DNA of 64,000 nt from Halomonas sp. (GCF_020832045.1 NZ_JAFIFK010000062.1:25965-89964), one strand, 5' to 3'. Counted from the first letter of the stretch, positions 19,246 to 30,260 are shown. Numbers and translations: made by a program. The notes: generated by a model not told the origin, from the letters alone.

Positions 19246-20661
19246 TCAGCGAAAACGCTTGCGCTCGCTTGAAGAAGGGATCCCCAAGGCTTCACGATAC
19301 TTGGCCACGGTACGGCGTGCCACCTGAATGCCGTCTTCGGCCAACAGATCTACCAGCCGACTGTCGGATAGCGGTTTTCGCGGCGTCTCGTCGGCAATCA
19401 ATTTTCGAATGCGGGCCCGGATGGCGGTACTGGAATGGGCGTCGCCCTCACCATTGCCGCCGACGTGACTGGAGAAGAAGAACTTCAGTTCGAACACGCC
19501 GCGCGGGGTATGGATGAACTTCTGGGTGGTCACCCGCGATATGGTCGATTCATGCATCTCCACGGCCTGGGCGATATCCGCCAGGACCAGTGGTTTCATG
19601 GCTTCTTCGCCCTGTTCGAGAAAATCGATCTGGCGTGCCATTATCTCGCGCCCGACGCGCAGCAAGGTGTCGTTGCGACTGGCCAGGCTTTTCATCAGCC
19701 AGCGTGCTTCCTGCAGGTGATCCTTTAGAAACTGATTGTCCTGGCTCTTGTCAGCCCGGCGTACCAGCGCGGCGTAGTCGGGTTGTATGCGCAGCCGCGG
19801 CAGGGCTTCGCCATTGAGTTCCACCCGCCAGCCGGATTCGTCATGGTAGGCGATCAGGTCCGGAGTGATGTAGTTGCTGCCGACTTCGGCGAAGGCACTG
19901 CCCGGGCGAGGGTCGAGCGAGCGCACCAGGGCGATGGCCTCGTCGAGAGCATCGTCATCCAGGCCTAGGCGCCGCTTCAGCAGGCGCCGGTCATCGGCGG
20001 CAAGCGCTTCGAGGAACTGGCGCACAAGGCGCCGAGCCTGGGGCAGCAGGGGGGTGTGATCGGGCAGGGTGGCGAGCTGCAGCATCAGACACTCGCGCAG
20101 ATCACGGGCGAAAATGCCGGTGGGTTCGAATTGCTGCAGACGTAACAGCACCTGCTCGACTTCGCGAGTGGGTAGCCCCTCAAGACCCTGGCGGCGCAAG
20201 CCATCACGGATTTCCTCCAGCGGCTGTGCCAGGTAGCCCGTGCCGTCCACGGCATCGATCAGGCTTTCGGCGATCTGGCGCTGGCGCTCGCTCAGGTCGA
20301 TCATGGCCAGCTGCCAGATCAGATGCCCGGCCAGTGTCTGCCCGGAGGCCTGGCGCTCGAAATCGGGCCCATCGCCGGTACCGCTGCCGGAGCTGGCACC
20401 GTGGTCAGGATAGGTGTCCTCCCAATCGCTGTCGGTGGACAACTCGCTGGGGATTTCATCGGCCCAGTCGTCGCTCTGGGGTTCGCTGACGGCTTGCTCG
20501 CCGAAGCCCTCGTCGAGCTCCAGCATGGGGTTGGATTCAAGTGCTTGCTGGATCTCTTGCCGCAGGTCCAGCGTAGAGAGCTGCAGCAACGCAATGGCCT
20601 GCTGCAGTTGGGGTGTCATGGTCAGCTGAGTGCCGACGCGGAGTTGCAATGATGCTTTCAT
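19246..20661 (-). CDS. rpoN: RNA polymerase sigma-54 factor
   Basis: 471 aa from ATG 20659-20661, chosen because family members start MK..LQLR; an ATG two codons upstream (20667) is possible, and neither has a clear ribosome site. The glutamine-rich activator region (MTPQLQQAIALLQL) is at the start. An acidic stretch (about 50-95), the core-binding domain, the HTH region and the RpoN box ARRTVAKYRE near the end complete the protein. It directs transcription of nitrogen, motility and other genes that need enhancer-binding proteins. An unusual inverted repeat lies upstream at 20734-20768. Confidence 0.97.
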   Translation of the reverse strand: MKASLQLRVGTQLTMTPQLQQAIALLQLSTLDLRQEIQQALESNPMLELDEGFGEQAVSEPQSDDWADEIPSELSTDSDWEDTYPDHGASSGSGTGDGPDFERQASGQTLAGHLIWQLAMIDLSERQRQIAESLIDAVDGTGYLAQPLEEIRDGLRRQGLEGLPTREVEQVLLRLQQFEPTGIFARDLRECLMLQLATLPDHTPLLPQARRLVRQFLEALAADDRRLLKRRLGLDDDALDEAIALVRSLDPRPGSAFAEVGSNYITPDLIAYHDESGWRVELNGEALPRLRIQPDYAALVRRADKSQDNQFLKDHLQEARWLMKSLASRNDTLLRVGREIMARQIDFLEQGEEAMKPLVLADIAQAVEMHESTISRVTTQKFIHTPRGVFELKFFFSSHVGGNGEGDAHSSTAIRARIRKLIADETPRKPLSDSRLVDLLAEDGIQVARRTVAKYREALGIPSSSERKRFR

Positions 20662-20733
20662 GGCCATGAGGATAAGGGCTCATTTGCCGGAAAGACTCTA
20701 CCCTAGACTGGCGTGCGACGAGTTGCAATAGCG

Positions 20734-20768
20734 ATGATTGCAATAAGCATGCCATTTATTGCAATCAT
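20734..20768. repeat. 13-bp perfect inverted repeat upstream of rpoN
   Basis: ATGATTGCAATAA (20734-20746) and TTATTGCAATCAT (20756-20768) are exact reverse complements separated by 9 bases that contain GCATGC. Each arm holds the palindrome ATTGCAAT, and a further TTGCAA lies at 723-728 of the same kilobase (20723-20728). The element is AT-rich against GC-rich surroundings, with no U-tract following on either strand. It therefore looks more like an operator or a structured leader of rpoN than a terminator for lptB. Confidence 0.6.
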
Positions 20769-20824
20769 GTCTGACGAGAATGTGTTAATAGTACTTTCAT
20801 GCTTGCATGTAACAGAGAGTTGCG

Positions 20825-21556
20825 TTATAGGCGGAAATCTTCACCGAGGTAGACTTCGCGGACTCGACGGTTGGCCAGGATGGCTTCGGCGTTACCTTCG
20901 GCGATGATCTGGCCATCTCCCACAATGTAGGCGGAGTCGCAGATATCCAGCGTTTCGCGCACGTTGTGATCGGTGATCAGGACGCCGATGTCGCGCGCCT
21001 TGAGCTGGCGAATGATGCCCTTGATCTCGCCGACCGAAATGGGGTCGACGCCGGCGAAGGGTTCATCGAGCAGGATGAAGGCCGGCTCGGTCGCCAGGGC
21101 TCGGGCTATCTCCACGCGCCTTCTTTCGCCGCCGGAAAGGCTCATCCCGAGGTTGTCGCGAATATGGGTGACGTGAAAATCTTCGAGCAGCTGTTCGAGG
21201 CGCTGCTGACGGCCCCGGCGATCCAGATCCTTGCGGGTTTCGAGGATGGCCATTATGTTGTCGGCCACCGACAGCTTGCGAAAGATCGAGGCCTCCTGGG
21301 GGAGGTAGCCGATCCCGGCCCGAGCACGCTCGTGCATGGCGCTGCGCGACAGGTCGAGCTCATCGATACAGACATTACCCGCATCCGCTCTCACCAGCCC
21401 CACGATCATGTAGAACGAGGTTGTCTTGCCGGCCCCGTTGGGGCCGAGCAGCCCCACGATGGAGCCCTGCTCGATGGAGAGGCTGATGTCATGTACCACG
21501 CGGCGACGCTTGTAGCTCTTGGCCAGGTGCCGAGCATGCAGAGTCTTCATCGCCAT
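20825..21556 (-). CDS. lptB: LPS export ABC transporter ATP-binding protein LptB
   Basis: 243 aa. Walker A GPNGAGKT (38-45), Q-loop region [12 protein letters not shown], signature LSGGERRR and Walker [14 protein letters not shown] are all intact. It powers extraction of LPS from the inner membrane with LptFG, passing it to LptC and LptA. It starts 1 base after the lptA stop. lptFG are not in the window. The 3' side is the rpoN leader. Confidence 0.97.
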   Translation of the reverse strand: MAMKTLHARHLAKSYKRRRVVHDISLSIEQGSIVGLLGPNGAGKTTSFYMIVGLVRADAGNVCIDELDLSRSAMHERARAGIGYLPQEASIFRKLSVADNIMAILETRKDLDRRGRQQRLEQLLEDFHVTHIRDNLGMSLSGGERRRVEIARALATEPAFILLDEPFAGVDPISVGEIKGIIRQLKARDIGVLITDHNVRETLDICDSAYIVGDGQIIAEGNAEAILANRRVREVYLGEDFRL

Positions 21557-21557
21557 C

Positions 21558-22085
21558 TCAGCGCTCCGGCTGCAGGGTCATGCGGATACGCTGGCGTCCC
21601 TCGACACCTTCGCTCTCGGCGCGGGCCTGGACCACGCGACGGTCGAGGAAGTACTCCAGATAGCCACCGTCGAAGGTGTCGCCAGCCTGGTGCAGTTCGG
21701 CGCGGTCGATCAGTTCGACGCGTCGCTCGGCCGCGTGATAGATGACGGTACGGCCCCAGCCGCGTACCACAGGCTGCTCGGGGTCGGGCTGCTGTTCGAG
21801 ATAGGCACGCTCGCCGTAGGCCGTGGCCCGTGAAAGCTCCCCGGCCGCGTTGCGACGGAGCTCAACGCGGTCGCCGGTGATGCGCATGCTGCCCTGGCGA
21901 ATGTCCACGTCGCCGGTGTAGATCGCCGTGCCGGCGATATCGTCGAGATCGAGTCGGTCAGCCTCGATATGAATGGGCTGGTCGGCGTCGCGCTGCTGGG
22001 CCATGCCCGCGACAGGGCCCCATGCCAGGCCGATCAATGCCAGGGTGAGCAGCATGCGGGGCGCCGGCGGCTTGCATCGCTTCAT
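21558..22085 (-). CDS. lptA: LPS transport periplasmic protein LptA
   Basis: 175 aa. An N-terminal signal peptide ([19 protein letters not shown]) is followed by the OstA-like beta-jellyroll with [15 protein letters not shown] and [19 protein letters not shown]. LptA forms the bridge across the periplasm between LptC and LptD. The start overlaps the lptC stop by four bases (ATGA). Size and context match the family. Confidence 0.95.
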   Translation of the reverse strand: MKRCKPPAPRMLLTLALIGLAWGPVAGMAQQRDADQPIHIEADRLDLDDIAGTAIYTGDVDIRQGSMRITGDRVELRRNAAGELSRATAYGERAYLEQQPDPEQPVVRGWGRTVIYHAAERRVELIDRAELHQAGDTFDGGYLEYFLDRRVVQARAESEGVEGRQRIRMTLQPER

Positions 22086-22702
22086 GGCGTGAGTTCCTCC
22101 AGGGTAACGGGGTCGGCCTGTCCCGGCTGGGCGCCTTCCGGGGGATGATAGCCGCGCACATTGTCGGTCAATCGTGCCTGGTTGTCATGGATCCAGGCGT
22201 CGAAACGTTCGCCGCGCATATGCTGCGGTGGCTGCTGCAGCAGCGCCGGCGTATCGCTCCAGGCGTGGCCGATGTCGGCATCGTAGTGCAGCACCTCGGT
22301 GTCGAGCTGCCAGCGCTCCTCCGGAGCGAACAGTCGGGCGTCGCCGGTCAGCGTAAGGGGGTTGCCGCCCGGACCGAGTCGGCCTTCACGGCCGTTGGCG
22401 ACCCATAGGCGGCCTTCTCGGTCGATCAGATGAGCCACCGGCGTCACGGCGCGGGTCACGTCGTCGTGCGGCGTATGCACCAGCCTGGGACTCTCCAGGC
22501 GCTGATGGGCCTGGCCATTGATATCGAAGCGAGTCAGCCGGGCCTGCTCCAGGAAATAGTCGGGTTCTCCGGCGTCGTCGGTGGGCACCGGGCCGGGCGT
22601 AGGCACCTGCCATGGATCAAGCCAGGCGATCAAGCCGCCCAGCGCCAACAGTAACAGCAGCAGCCAGAGGCGAAACGAGGGGCGCGGCAGGCGACGTAGC
22701 AT
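22082..22702 (-). CDS. lptC: LPS export protein LptC
   Basis: 206 aa from ATG 22700-22702. One N-terminal membrane helix (RLWLLLLLLALGGLIAWL) precedes a periplasmic jellyroll with PDYFLEQARLTRFD near the start. It receives LPS from LptB2FG and hands it to LptA. It lies 11 bases after kdsC and overlaps lptA (ATGA). The frame remains open upstream of the start but encodes arginine-rich sequence unlike LptC. Confidence 0.93.
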   Translation of the reverse strand: MLRRLPRPSFRLWLLLLLLALGGLIAWLDPWQVPTPGPVPTDDAGEPDYFLEQARLTRFDINGQAHQRLESPRLVHTPHDDVTRAVTPVAHLIDREGRLWVANGREGRLGPGGNPLTLTGDARLFAPEERWQLDTEVLHYDADIGHAWSDTPALLQQPPQHMRGERFDAWIHDNQARLTDNVRGYHPPEGAQPGQADPVTLEELTP

Positions 22703-22713
22703 CGACGCCGGTC

Positions 22714-23271
22714 TCAACGCTTGCCGTGGAGGTAGGTGTCGATCAGGGCGTCGCGATGCCCTTGCGCCTCCAGCAGCAAGTCGCAAATCTCGCGTACCGC
22801 GCCATGGCCGCCGCTGCGCTCGGTGACGTGGTCGGCGAGGGCACGGATGTAGGACGGTGCGCCGGGTACGGTAATGCCGATGCCGGCACGCTGAATGGGC
22901 GCCAGATCGGGAAGATCGTCGCCACAATAGGCGACCTGTTCGAGCTCGATTCCCTGGCGAGCGCAGAGCTCGCGCAGCACGACGAGCTTGTTCTCACAGC
23001 CTTGGAAGACATGATCGATGCCTAGAGCGGCTGCGCGATGACTGACCATGGACGATTCACGCCCGGTGATGAAGGCCACCTGCAGGCCGGCGCGACGCAG
23101 GAGTTTCAGGCCCAGGCCGTCCTGAGTGTGAAACGCCTTGATCTCGATACCGTCGGCCTGGAAGTAAAGACGGCCGTCGGTAAGTACGCCATCGACGTCC
23201 AGTGCCAGCAGGCGGATCTTGCGCAGCCGGTCGAGAAGGCGTGGATCGAGGGTGGTGATGGCCAGGGCCAT
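22714..23271 (-). CDS. kdsC: 3-deoxy-D-manno-octulosonate 8-phosphate phosphatase KdsC
   Basis: 185 aa, a HAD-family phosphatase without a cap domain. The nucleophile motif DVDGVLTDG lies at 25-33, the threonine motif in FITGRESSMV and the acidic motif in YCGDDLPDL. It dephosphorylates Kdo-8-phosphate in the cytoplasm to supply Kdo for the LPS inner core. It sits between kdsD and lptC as in E. coli. Confidence 0.96.
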   Translation of the reverse strand: MALAITTLDPRLLDRLRKIRLLALDVDGVLTDGRLYFQADGIEIKAFHTQDGLGLKLLRRAGLQVAFITGRESSMVSHRAAALGIDHVFQGCENKLVVLRELCARQGIELEQVAYCGDDLPDLAPIQRAGIGITVPGAPSYIRALADHVTERSGGHGAVREICDLLLEAQGHRDALIDTYLHGKR

Positions 23272-23294
23272 GAGCTCTCCTTGTCAGAATGAAG

Positions 23295-24311
23295 TCAGAT
23301 CACGCCGCTTCGCAGCAGATCGTGCATGTGCAGTGCGCCAACCGGGTGGCCTGCATCATCGACCACGGCGAGCGCCGTGATTCGATTGTCTTCCATCATG
23401 CGGACCGCCTCGGCGGCCAGTACGCCGGGCGCGATTCGCTTGCCGGGACGGGTCATGACGTCATCCACCGTCAATCGGCTCAGATCTTGATACTGGTCGA
23501 GAGTGCGACGCAGGTCACCATCGGTATAGACACCGATCAGGCAGTCTTGCTCGTCGACGACGCAGGTAAATCCGAGTCCCTGGCGTGTGATTTCGAGCAG
23601 AGCGTCGCGCAGGGGGCTGCCGAGCGGCACGCGGGGCAGCCGCTCGCCCTGGTGCATCAGGTCGCAAACACGTAGCAGCAGTCGCTTGCCGAGGCTGCCA
23701 CCCGGATGCGACAAGGCGAAGTCCTCGGCGGTGAAGCCGCGGGCTTCGAGCAGTGCCACCGCTAGCGCATCGCCCAGCGCCAGGGCTGCCGTGGTCGAGG
23801 CGGTGGGTGCTAGATCCAGCGGGCAGGCTTCTCGTTCGACGCCGGCATCCAGATGGGCATCGGCGTGGCGAGCCAGCGTCGAGCCGGGGCGGCCGGTCAT
23901 GCTGATCAGCGGTGTGCCGATGCGCTTGAGCAGTGGCAGCAGGGCGGTGACCTCCGCCGTTTCGCCGGAGTTGGACAGCGCCAGAACCACGTCCCCCGGA
24001 GTGATCATTCCCAGGTCGCCGTGACTTGCTTCGCCGGGATGCACGAAGAATGCAGGGGTGCCGGTACTGGCCAGGGTGGCGGCGATTTTGCCGGCGATAT
24101 GGCCCGATTTGCCCATACCGGTCACCACCACACGCCCCTTGCAGGCGAGCATCAGCTCGCAGGCATGATCGAAGTGGCCGTCGAGGCGCTCGGTCAGGCT
24201 GGCGACGGCCTGCTCCTCGATCAGCAGGGTGCGCCGAGCGCTGGCACGCAGGTTGGACTCCCCTTCGGACGGGGCGGCGGGTGAAGGTGGCGTAGTGGCA
24301 TCGATGGTCAT
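23295..24311 (-). CDS. kdsD: Arabinose-5-phosphate isomerase KdsD
   Basis: 338 aa from ATG 24309-24311. The N-terminal SIS domain carries VVVTGMGKSGHIAGKIAATLASTG-like sugar-phosphate binding loops and LSNSGETAE; two CBS domains fill the C-terminal third (about 215-338). It converts ribulose 5-phosphate to arabinose 5-phosphate, the first committed step to Kdo. An AAGGA element lies about 15 bases before the ATG, a little far. It lies between yrbG and kdsC. Confidence 0.95.
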   Translation of the reverse strand: MTIDATTPPSPAAPSEGESNLRASARRTLLIEEQAVASLTERLDGHFDHACELMLACKGRVVVTGMGKSGHIAGKIAATLASTGTPAFFVHPGEASHGDLGMITPGDVVLALSNSGETAEVTALLPLLKRIGTPLISMTGRPGSTLARHADAHLDAGVEREACPLDLAPTASTTAALALGDALAVALLEARGFTAEDFALSHPGGSLGKRLLLRVCDLMHQGERLPRVPLGSPLRDALLEITRQGLGFTCVVDEQDCLIGVYTDGDLRRTLDQYQDLSRLTVDDVMTRPGKRIAPGVLAAEAVRMMEDNRITALAVVDDAGHPVGALHMHDLLRSGVI

Positions 24312-24343
24312 GTCGGTGATTGTTGTCCTTTGTGGGGAATCAC

Positions 24344-25327
24344 TCAAGTGGCACCGCTGGCAGCGGCGGCCAGCCACGTCAGGTAGACCAGATAGACTCC
24401 CAGGAAGAGCGCGCCGGGTAGTCGCCCGAGTTGGCCATGTCGGAACCACAACAACACCATGCCCATTCCCAGCGTCAGCAGCAGCATGATGGGAAAGTCA
24501 CGGCTGGCGGCGGCAGGGTCGATCGGGCCCGGGGCCAACAAGCCGGGGATCGGCAGCACGGCGAGCAGATTGAACAGGTTCGAGCCAATCACGTTTCCCA
24601 CAGCCAGGTCGTGATGCCGCTTGATTGCACTGGCGATACAGGCTGCGAGTTCCGGCAGGCTGGTGCCTACCGCAACCACGGTGAGGCCGATGATCAGCTC
24701 GCTGATTCCCAAGCCGCGAGCCAGCTCGCTGGCACCCCATACCAGCGAGCGCGAGCTGAGTGCGAGCAGCACCAGGGTGAAGACCAGCCACGCCAGGGCG
24801 CGTTTCAGCGTCATATCGGGAATGGCATCGTCGGCAGGGGCGTCGGGTGTGTCGGCACGCAGTAGCCACCACAGACTGAAAACCAGTAGCAGGGCCAGGA
24901 ACAGAGCGTCGAAGCGGCCCAGTATGCCGTTTGCCAGTGCGTAACCGGCCAGACCCGTGGCGCCAAGCAGTAGCGGTAGTTCTCGGCGCACCATCGAGAA
25001 GCGGATCGGAATCGGCCTGATCAGCGCCGTCAGGCCAAGCACCAGGCCGATATTGGCAATATTGGAGCCCAATGCATTGCCCGTGGCCAGGTTGGGCAAG
25101 CCATCCAGCGCGGCAAAGACGGCCACCACCATCTCGGGTGCCGAGGTGCCGAGCGCCACCACGGTCATGCCCACCAGCATGGCGCTCATTCCGGTGCGGC
25201 TTGCCGTGGTGGCAGCGGCATTGACGAAGCGGTCGGCGCTCCACACGAGCACGGCAAGGCCCAGAGCGATCGCTATCACAGGCAGCAGCATGGTGAAGGG
25301 GCTCGCCATGAAAATGAAGTGGCACAT
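24344..25327 (-). CDS. yrbG: Calcium/sodium antiporter, CaCA family (YrbG)
   Basis: 327 aa with about ten membrane helices in two inverted halves. The two alpha-repeat motifs are visible as TVVALGTSAPEMVV and TVVAVGTSLPELAA, each followed by GNALGSN or GNVIGSN. It is a predicted inner-membrane cation/Ca2+ exchanger. Three in-frame ATGs are candidates (25327, 25309, and the MLLPV methionine that best matches E. coli YrbG); none has a strong ribosome site. It heads the leftward kds/lpt/rpoN run and is divergent from mlaF. Confidence 0.92.
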   Translation of the reverse strand: MCHFIFMASPFTMLLPVIAIALGLAVLVWSADRFVNAAATTASRTGMSAMLVGMTVVALGTSAPEMVVAVFAALDGLPNLATGNALGSNIANIGLVLGLTALIRPIPIRFSMVRRELPLLLGATGLAGYALANGILGRFDALFLALLLVFSLWWLLRADTPDAPADDAIPDMTLKRALAWLVFTLVLLALSSRSLVWGASELARGLGISELIIGLTVVAVGTSLPELAACIASAIKRHHDLAVGNVIGSNLFNLLAVLPIPGLLAPGPIDPAAASRDFPIMLLLTLGMGMVLLWFRHGQLGRLPGALFLGVYLVYLTWLAAAASGAT

Positions 25328-25433
25328 TAGACGTCTTCGGTGGCCTGGGCGCAAGCGTCTGGGTGGTCCGGACTGGCGCCGGAAGGCATGGTTAGGATAC
25401 GATGTTCGATAATCTTTTCTTGGACCTTGCAGC

Positions 25434-26246
25434 ATGAGCGATTCCCCCCTCGTCGAGGTGAAGGGTCTGCACTTTTCGCGCGGTGAAAAGTCCATATTCG
25501 CAGGCGTAGAGCTGCAGATACCCCGCGGCAAGATCACCGCCATCATGGGGCCCAGCGGGACCGGCAAGACGACGCTGCTGAAGCTGATCGGTGGTCAGCT
25601 GACGCCCGACGTCGGACGGGTGCTGATCGATGGTTACGATGTGCACGCGCTGTCGCGCAAGGCGCTGTTCACGCTTCGCCGCCGCATGGGCATGCTGTTC
25701 CAGAGTGGCGCGCTGTTTTCCGATCTCAGCGTGTTCGAGAACGTGGCATTCCCGCTACGGGTTCACACCGAGCTGCCGGAGGCGATGGTTCGTGACCTGA
25801 CACTGATGAAGCTCCAGGCCGTCGGCCTGCGCGGAGCGCGTGAGCTGATGCCGGCAGAGCTCTCGGGCGGTATGGCCCGGCGCGTGGCACTGGCCCGTGC
25901 CATTGCGCTGGACCCGGACCTGATACTGTATGACGAGCCATTCGTGGGGCAGGATCCCATCTCCAAGGGGGTGCTGGTTCAGCTGATCAAGAAGCTCAAT
26001 CAGGCGCTCGGGCTGACGTCCATCGTGGTTTCCCATGACATTCAGGAGACGCTCTCCATTGCTGACTATGTCTATGTCATCGCCGATGGCCAGGTGATGG
26101 CGCACGGCACCCCGGACGGTCTCGATGTCGACGACGATCCTCGCGTAAGTCAGTTCGTGCACGGTGAGCCTGACGGTCCCGTCCCTTTTCACTACCCTGC
26201 GCCCGAGTATTTCGACGATATCCTCAATCAGGAGGGTCTGCAGTGA
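25434..26246 (+). CDS. mlaF: Phospholipid ABC transporter ATP-binding protein MlaF
   Basis: 270 aa. Walker A GPSGTGKT (39-46), signature LSGGMARR and Walker [14 protein letters not shown] are present, with the [18 protein letters not shown] segment typical of MlaF. It drives the MlaFEDB complex that keeps outer-membrane lipid asymmetry. It is the first gene of mlaFEDCB and is divergent from yrbG across 106 bases. Confidence 0.96.
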   Translation: MSDSPLVEVKGLHFSRGEKSIFAGVELQIPRGKITAIMGPSGTGKTTLLKLIGGQLTPDVGRVLIDGYDVHALSRKALFTLRRRMGMLFQSGALFSDLSVFENVAFPLRVHTELPEAMVRDLTLMKLQAVGLRGARELMPAELSGGMARRVALARAIALDPDLILYDEPFVGQDPISKGVLVQLIKKLNQALGLTSIVVSHDIQETLSIADYVYVIADGQVMAHGTPDGLDVDDDPRVSQFVHGEPDGPVPFHYPAPEYFDDILNQEGLQ

Positions 26247-27025
26247 TCCAGCGAGTTCTGAGTCTCGGTCGCCGCGGCTGCGACGTGCTCGAGGCGCTGG
26301 GTCGCTCGACCCTGTTCCTCGCGCAGTCAGCCTTCGGCGTCCCTTCTCGCGAGGGTTGGTATTTGTGGCTGCGGCAAATGCACTTCGTCGGAGTGTTGTC
26401 GCTCGCCATCGTCATGGTGTCGGGGCTGTTCATCGGCATGGTGCTGGCGCTACAGGGCTATACCATTTTGGTCGATTTCGGCGCCGAGCAGGCGCTGGGC
26501 CAGATGGTGGCGCTGTCACTGCTGCGAGAGTTGTCGCCGGTGGTAGCGGCACTGCTGTTCGCCGGACGTGCCGGCTCGGCATTGACCGCCGAAATAGGCT
26601 TGATGAAGGCCACCGAGCAGCTCACCAGCATGGAGATGATCGGCGTCGACCCGCTGCGCCGGATAGTGGCGCCTAGACTGTGGGCCGGCTTCGTGGCACT
26701 ACCGCTGTTGACCATCGGTTTCAGCGTGGTCGGAATCTACGGCGGTTACCTGGTGGGAGTCGAGTGGCTAGGGGTGTTCGAAGGTTCTTACTGGGGCAAC
26801 ATGCAGTCCAGCGTCGCATTCATTGGCGATGTGGGCAACGGCATGATCAAGAGCATGGTGTTCGCCCTGGTGGTGACATGGATCGCGGTGTTCCAGGGCT
26901 ATGATCTGATACCGACCTCGGAGGGCATCTCACGTGCCACGACGCGTACGGTAGTCTACTCGTCACTGGCGGTGCTGGGCCTCGATTTCGTACTCACTGC
27001 GGTCATGTTCGGAGGGTTTTCATGA
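26243..27025 (+). CDS. mlaE: Phospholipid ABC transporter permease MlaE
   Basis: 260 aa from a GTG start overlapping the mlaF stop by four bases (GTGA). About five to six membrane helices, with the conserved [20 protein letters not shown] region and [11 protein letters not shown]. MlaE is the transmembrane core of the MlaFEDB transporter. mlaD follows after 37 bases. Confidence 0.96.
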   Translation: MIQRVLSLGRRGCDVLEALGRSTLFLAQSAFGVPSREGWYLWLRQMHFVGVLSLAIVMVSGLFIGMVLALQGYTILVDFGAEQALGQMVALSLLRELSPVVAALLFAGRAGSALTAEIGLMKATEQLTSMEMIGVDPLRRIVAPRLWAGFVALPLLTIGFSVVGIYGGYLVGVEWLGVFEGSYWGNMQSSVAFIGDVGNGMIKSMVFALVVTWIAVFQGYDLIPTSEGISRATTRTVVYSSLAVLGLDFVLTAVMFGGFS

Positions 27026-27062
27026 TGTTTGAACGGCGTCTATCGCGCGATGGAGAAGCAGG

Positions 27063-27527
27063 ATGAAGCGCAGCAAGACAATGGAGCTGGGGGTCGGTCT
27101 GTTCATGCTGGCCGGGGTCCTGGGGATGCTGTTTTTGGGGCTGCGGGTCAGCGGTCTGACGTTCAACATGCCGGGCGATACCTTTCGACTCGAAGCCAAT
27201 TTCGCCAACATCGGCAGCCTCAAGCCGCGGGCTCGAGTCACCATGTCCGGTGTGACGGTAGGGCGAGTCACCGCCATCGAGCTCGACCCCGAGTGGTACG
27301 ACGCTCGCGTGATCCTGGAGCTCGATGCCGAGCTCGAGGGTCGCCTGGCGCGCGATACCACCGCAGCCATTCTGACGGCAGGGCTGCTGGGTGAGCAGTA
27401 CATCGGACTTACCGTCGGTGGCGATCCGGATATGCTCGCCGATGGAGATACAATTCGTGACACTCAATCTGCACTCGTGCTGGAAGAACTCATCCAGCAG
27501 TTCGTGTCCAATATGGTCAGCGATTGA
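27063..27527 (+). CDS. mlaD: MCE-domain phospholipid transport protein MlaD
   Basis: 154 aa from ATG 27063 with GGAG 7 bases upstream. A signal-anchor helix (ELGVGLFMLAGVLGMLFLGL) is followed by a single MCE domain with ARVTMSGVTVGRVTAIELDP and GLLGEQYIGL. MlaD forms the hexameric ring that binds phospholipid between MlaE and the periplasmic carrier MlaC. Confidence 0.96.
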   Translation: MKRSKTMELGVGLFMLAGVLGMLFLGLRVSGLTFNMPGDTFRLEANFANIGSLKPRARVTMSGVTVGRVTAIELDPEWYDARVILELDAELEGRLARDTTAAILTAGLLGEQYIGLTVGGDPDMLADGDTIRDTQSALVLEELIQQFVSNMVSD

Positions 27528-27596
27528 GGAAAGCCAAGCCAAGCTCAGCGGCAATGTTTCCTCAAGCCACCCTTAATTCTCATTCGAGGTCGATCC

Positions 27597-28259
27597 ATGA
27601 GTCAGATGACACTTCCCCTCGCCCTGTTTCGTCGTGCTTTCCTGGGTCTTTGCCTGATGCTGGCCAGCCTGGCGGCGGCAGCTGCCCCGGAGCGCGGTCC
27701 CGAGCAGGTCATCCGCGATAGCGTCGACGAGCTGATGGGACAGATCGAGGGTCGCAAGGACTACTACGCCAATAACCCGGATGAGCTCAAGGCGCTGGTA
27801 GATGCCAACCTCGACGACATTGCCGACTTTCGCTATATCGGCGCCAGCGTGATGGGGCGTTACTTCCAGAACGCCACGCCTCAGCAGCGCTCGCGCTTTG
27901 CCAATGTCTTTCGTCAAACGTTGATCGACACCTATACCAAGGGATTGGTGACCTTCGACTATCGCGAGCTAAGAGTCCTGGACACCCAGCGCCCGCCGCG
28001 TCACGAGGACCAGGCCGCAGTGGCCATGGAGGTGGTGGCGATGGATGGGGCCGTCTACCCGGTGAGCTACACGCTGCGCCTGAGCGACGGTCAATGGAAG
28101 GTGGTCAATGTGATCGTCAACGGTATCAATCTGGGCCTGACCTTCCGCAACCAGTTCGACCAGGCCATGCGTGATCACGGTCGCGATTACGATGCGGTGA
28201 TCGCCGGCTGGGCTCCGGAGATTGCCGTCGAGGAGCTGGAGCAGGGTGTAGATGCATGA
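27597..28259 (+). CDS. mlaC: Phospholipid-binding periplasmic protein MlaC
   Basis: 220 aa with a signal peptide (FLGLCLMLASLAAAAAP). The mature part contains FRYIGASVMGRYFQNATPQQ and VSYTLRLSDGQWKVVNVIVNGINLG, characteristic of the MlaC/Ttg2D fold. It shuttles phospholipid between the MlaA-porin complex and MlaFEDB. Its last four bases overlap the mlaB start. Confidence 0.96.
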   Translation: MSQMTLPLALFRRAFLGLCLMLASLAAAAAPERGPEQVIRDSVDELMGQIEGRKDYYANNPDELKALVDANLDDIADFRYIGASVMGRYFQNATPQQRSRFANVFRQTLIDTYTKGLVTFDYRELRVLDTQRPPRHEDQAAVAMEVVAMDGAVYPVSYTLRLSDGQWKVVNVIVNGINLGLTFRNQFDQAMRDHGRDYDAVIAGWAPEIAVEELEQGVDA

Positions 28260-28588
28260 CCCTTTTGCTCCAGCGTGGCGGCATTGAGCTCGAGGCCGGC
28301 CCGGCAGGGCTGGTCGTGAAGGGTGCAGTCGATTTCGATATTGCTGCGCCGCTGGCCGAGGCGGGCACGAAGTGGATCGTCGAGCAGCCGGCCGATAGTC
28401 GCATCATGCTCGACCTGAGCGGCGTTGAGAGTGTCAGCAGTGCCGCGGTGAGCATAATGCTCGAATGGACGCGTCAGGCGCGTAAGGCCGGCGTCGAGAT
28501 AGGCGAGGTCAGGCTTTCCGCACCGCTGGTGCGGCTGACCCGGGTTGCGGGTCTCGATACGCTCCTGCCGCTCGTCGCGAGGGCTTGA
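28256..28588 (+). CDS. mlaB: STAS-domain protein MlaB
   Basis: 110 aa, a single STAS domain with LDLSGVESVSSAAVSIMLEW, the serine-rich loop of this fold. MlaB binds MlaF in the cytoplasm and stabilises the Mla ABC complex. The ATG overlaps the mlaC stop (ATGA). A likely intrinsic terminator at 28611-28637 closes the mla operon after it. Confidence 0.93.
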   Translation: MTLLLQRGGIELEAGPAGLVVKGAVDFDIAAPLAEAGTKWIVEQPADSRIMLDLSGVESVSSAAVSIMLEWTRQARKAGVEIGEVRLSAPLVRLTRVAGLDTLLPLVARA

Positions 28589-28610
28589 GCTGAGTCGCCG
28601 TGTCCCACCG

Positions 28611-28637
28611 GCATCGCCAATCGCGATGCTTTTCTTT
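28611..28637 (+). terminator. Intrinsic terminator after mlaFEDCB
   Basis: GCATCGC (28611-28617) and GCGATGC (28623-28629) form a 7-bp stem with a CAATC loop, followed directly by TTTTCTTT. It lies 22 bases after the mlaB stop and about 80 bases before ibaG, so it should separate mla from the ibaG-murA-his transcript. Confidence 0.7.
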
Positions 28638-28715
28638 ACCATGTAGGGATTCTTGTTCCCGGCTGCGCCTCGAGAGGCGAGTCGCTCCACTCGTGCCACA
28701 GGAGTTCCCCTTTTC

Positions 28716-28985
28716 ATGCAACCCAGTGACGTCAAGGCACTGCTCGAGGCACGCCTCGAGAATTGCGAGTTCCACATCCAGGGCGAAGGCTGCAACTTTC
28801 AGGTCATTGCCGTGGGAGAGGTCTTCGAGGGTCTCTCTCCGGTCAAGCGTCAACAGCTGATCTACGGGGCACTTACCGATGAGATCGCCAGCGGCGCCGT
28901 ACATGCCGTGAGCATCAAGACCTACACGCCGGCGCAGTGGGTCGGCGCGCCGGAGAATGTGTCTTCACCACGCCACGGCGCCTGA
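28716..28985 (+). CDS. ibaG: BolA-family protein IbaG
   Basis: 89 aa from ATG 28716 with AGGAG upstream. It begins MQPSDVKALLEARLENCEFHIQ and contains the BolA core GEVFEGLSPVKRQQLIYG and the late HAVSIKTYTPAQW segment. BolA proteins work with monothiol glutaredoxins in iron-sulfur handling and stress response. Its place between mlaB and murA is conserved in gammaproteobacteria. Confidence 0.94.
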   Translation: MQPSDVKALLEARLENCEFHIQGEGCNFQVIAVGEVFEGLSPVKRQQLIYGALTDEIASGAVHAVSIKTYTPAQWVGAPENVSSPRHGA

Positions 28986-30260
<1,275 letters not shown>

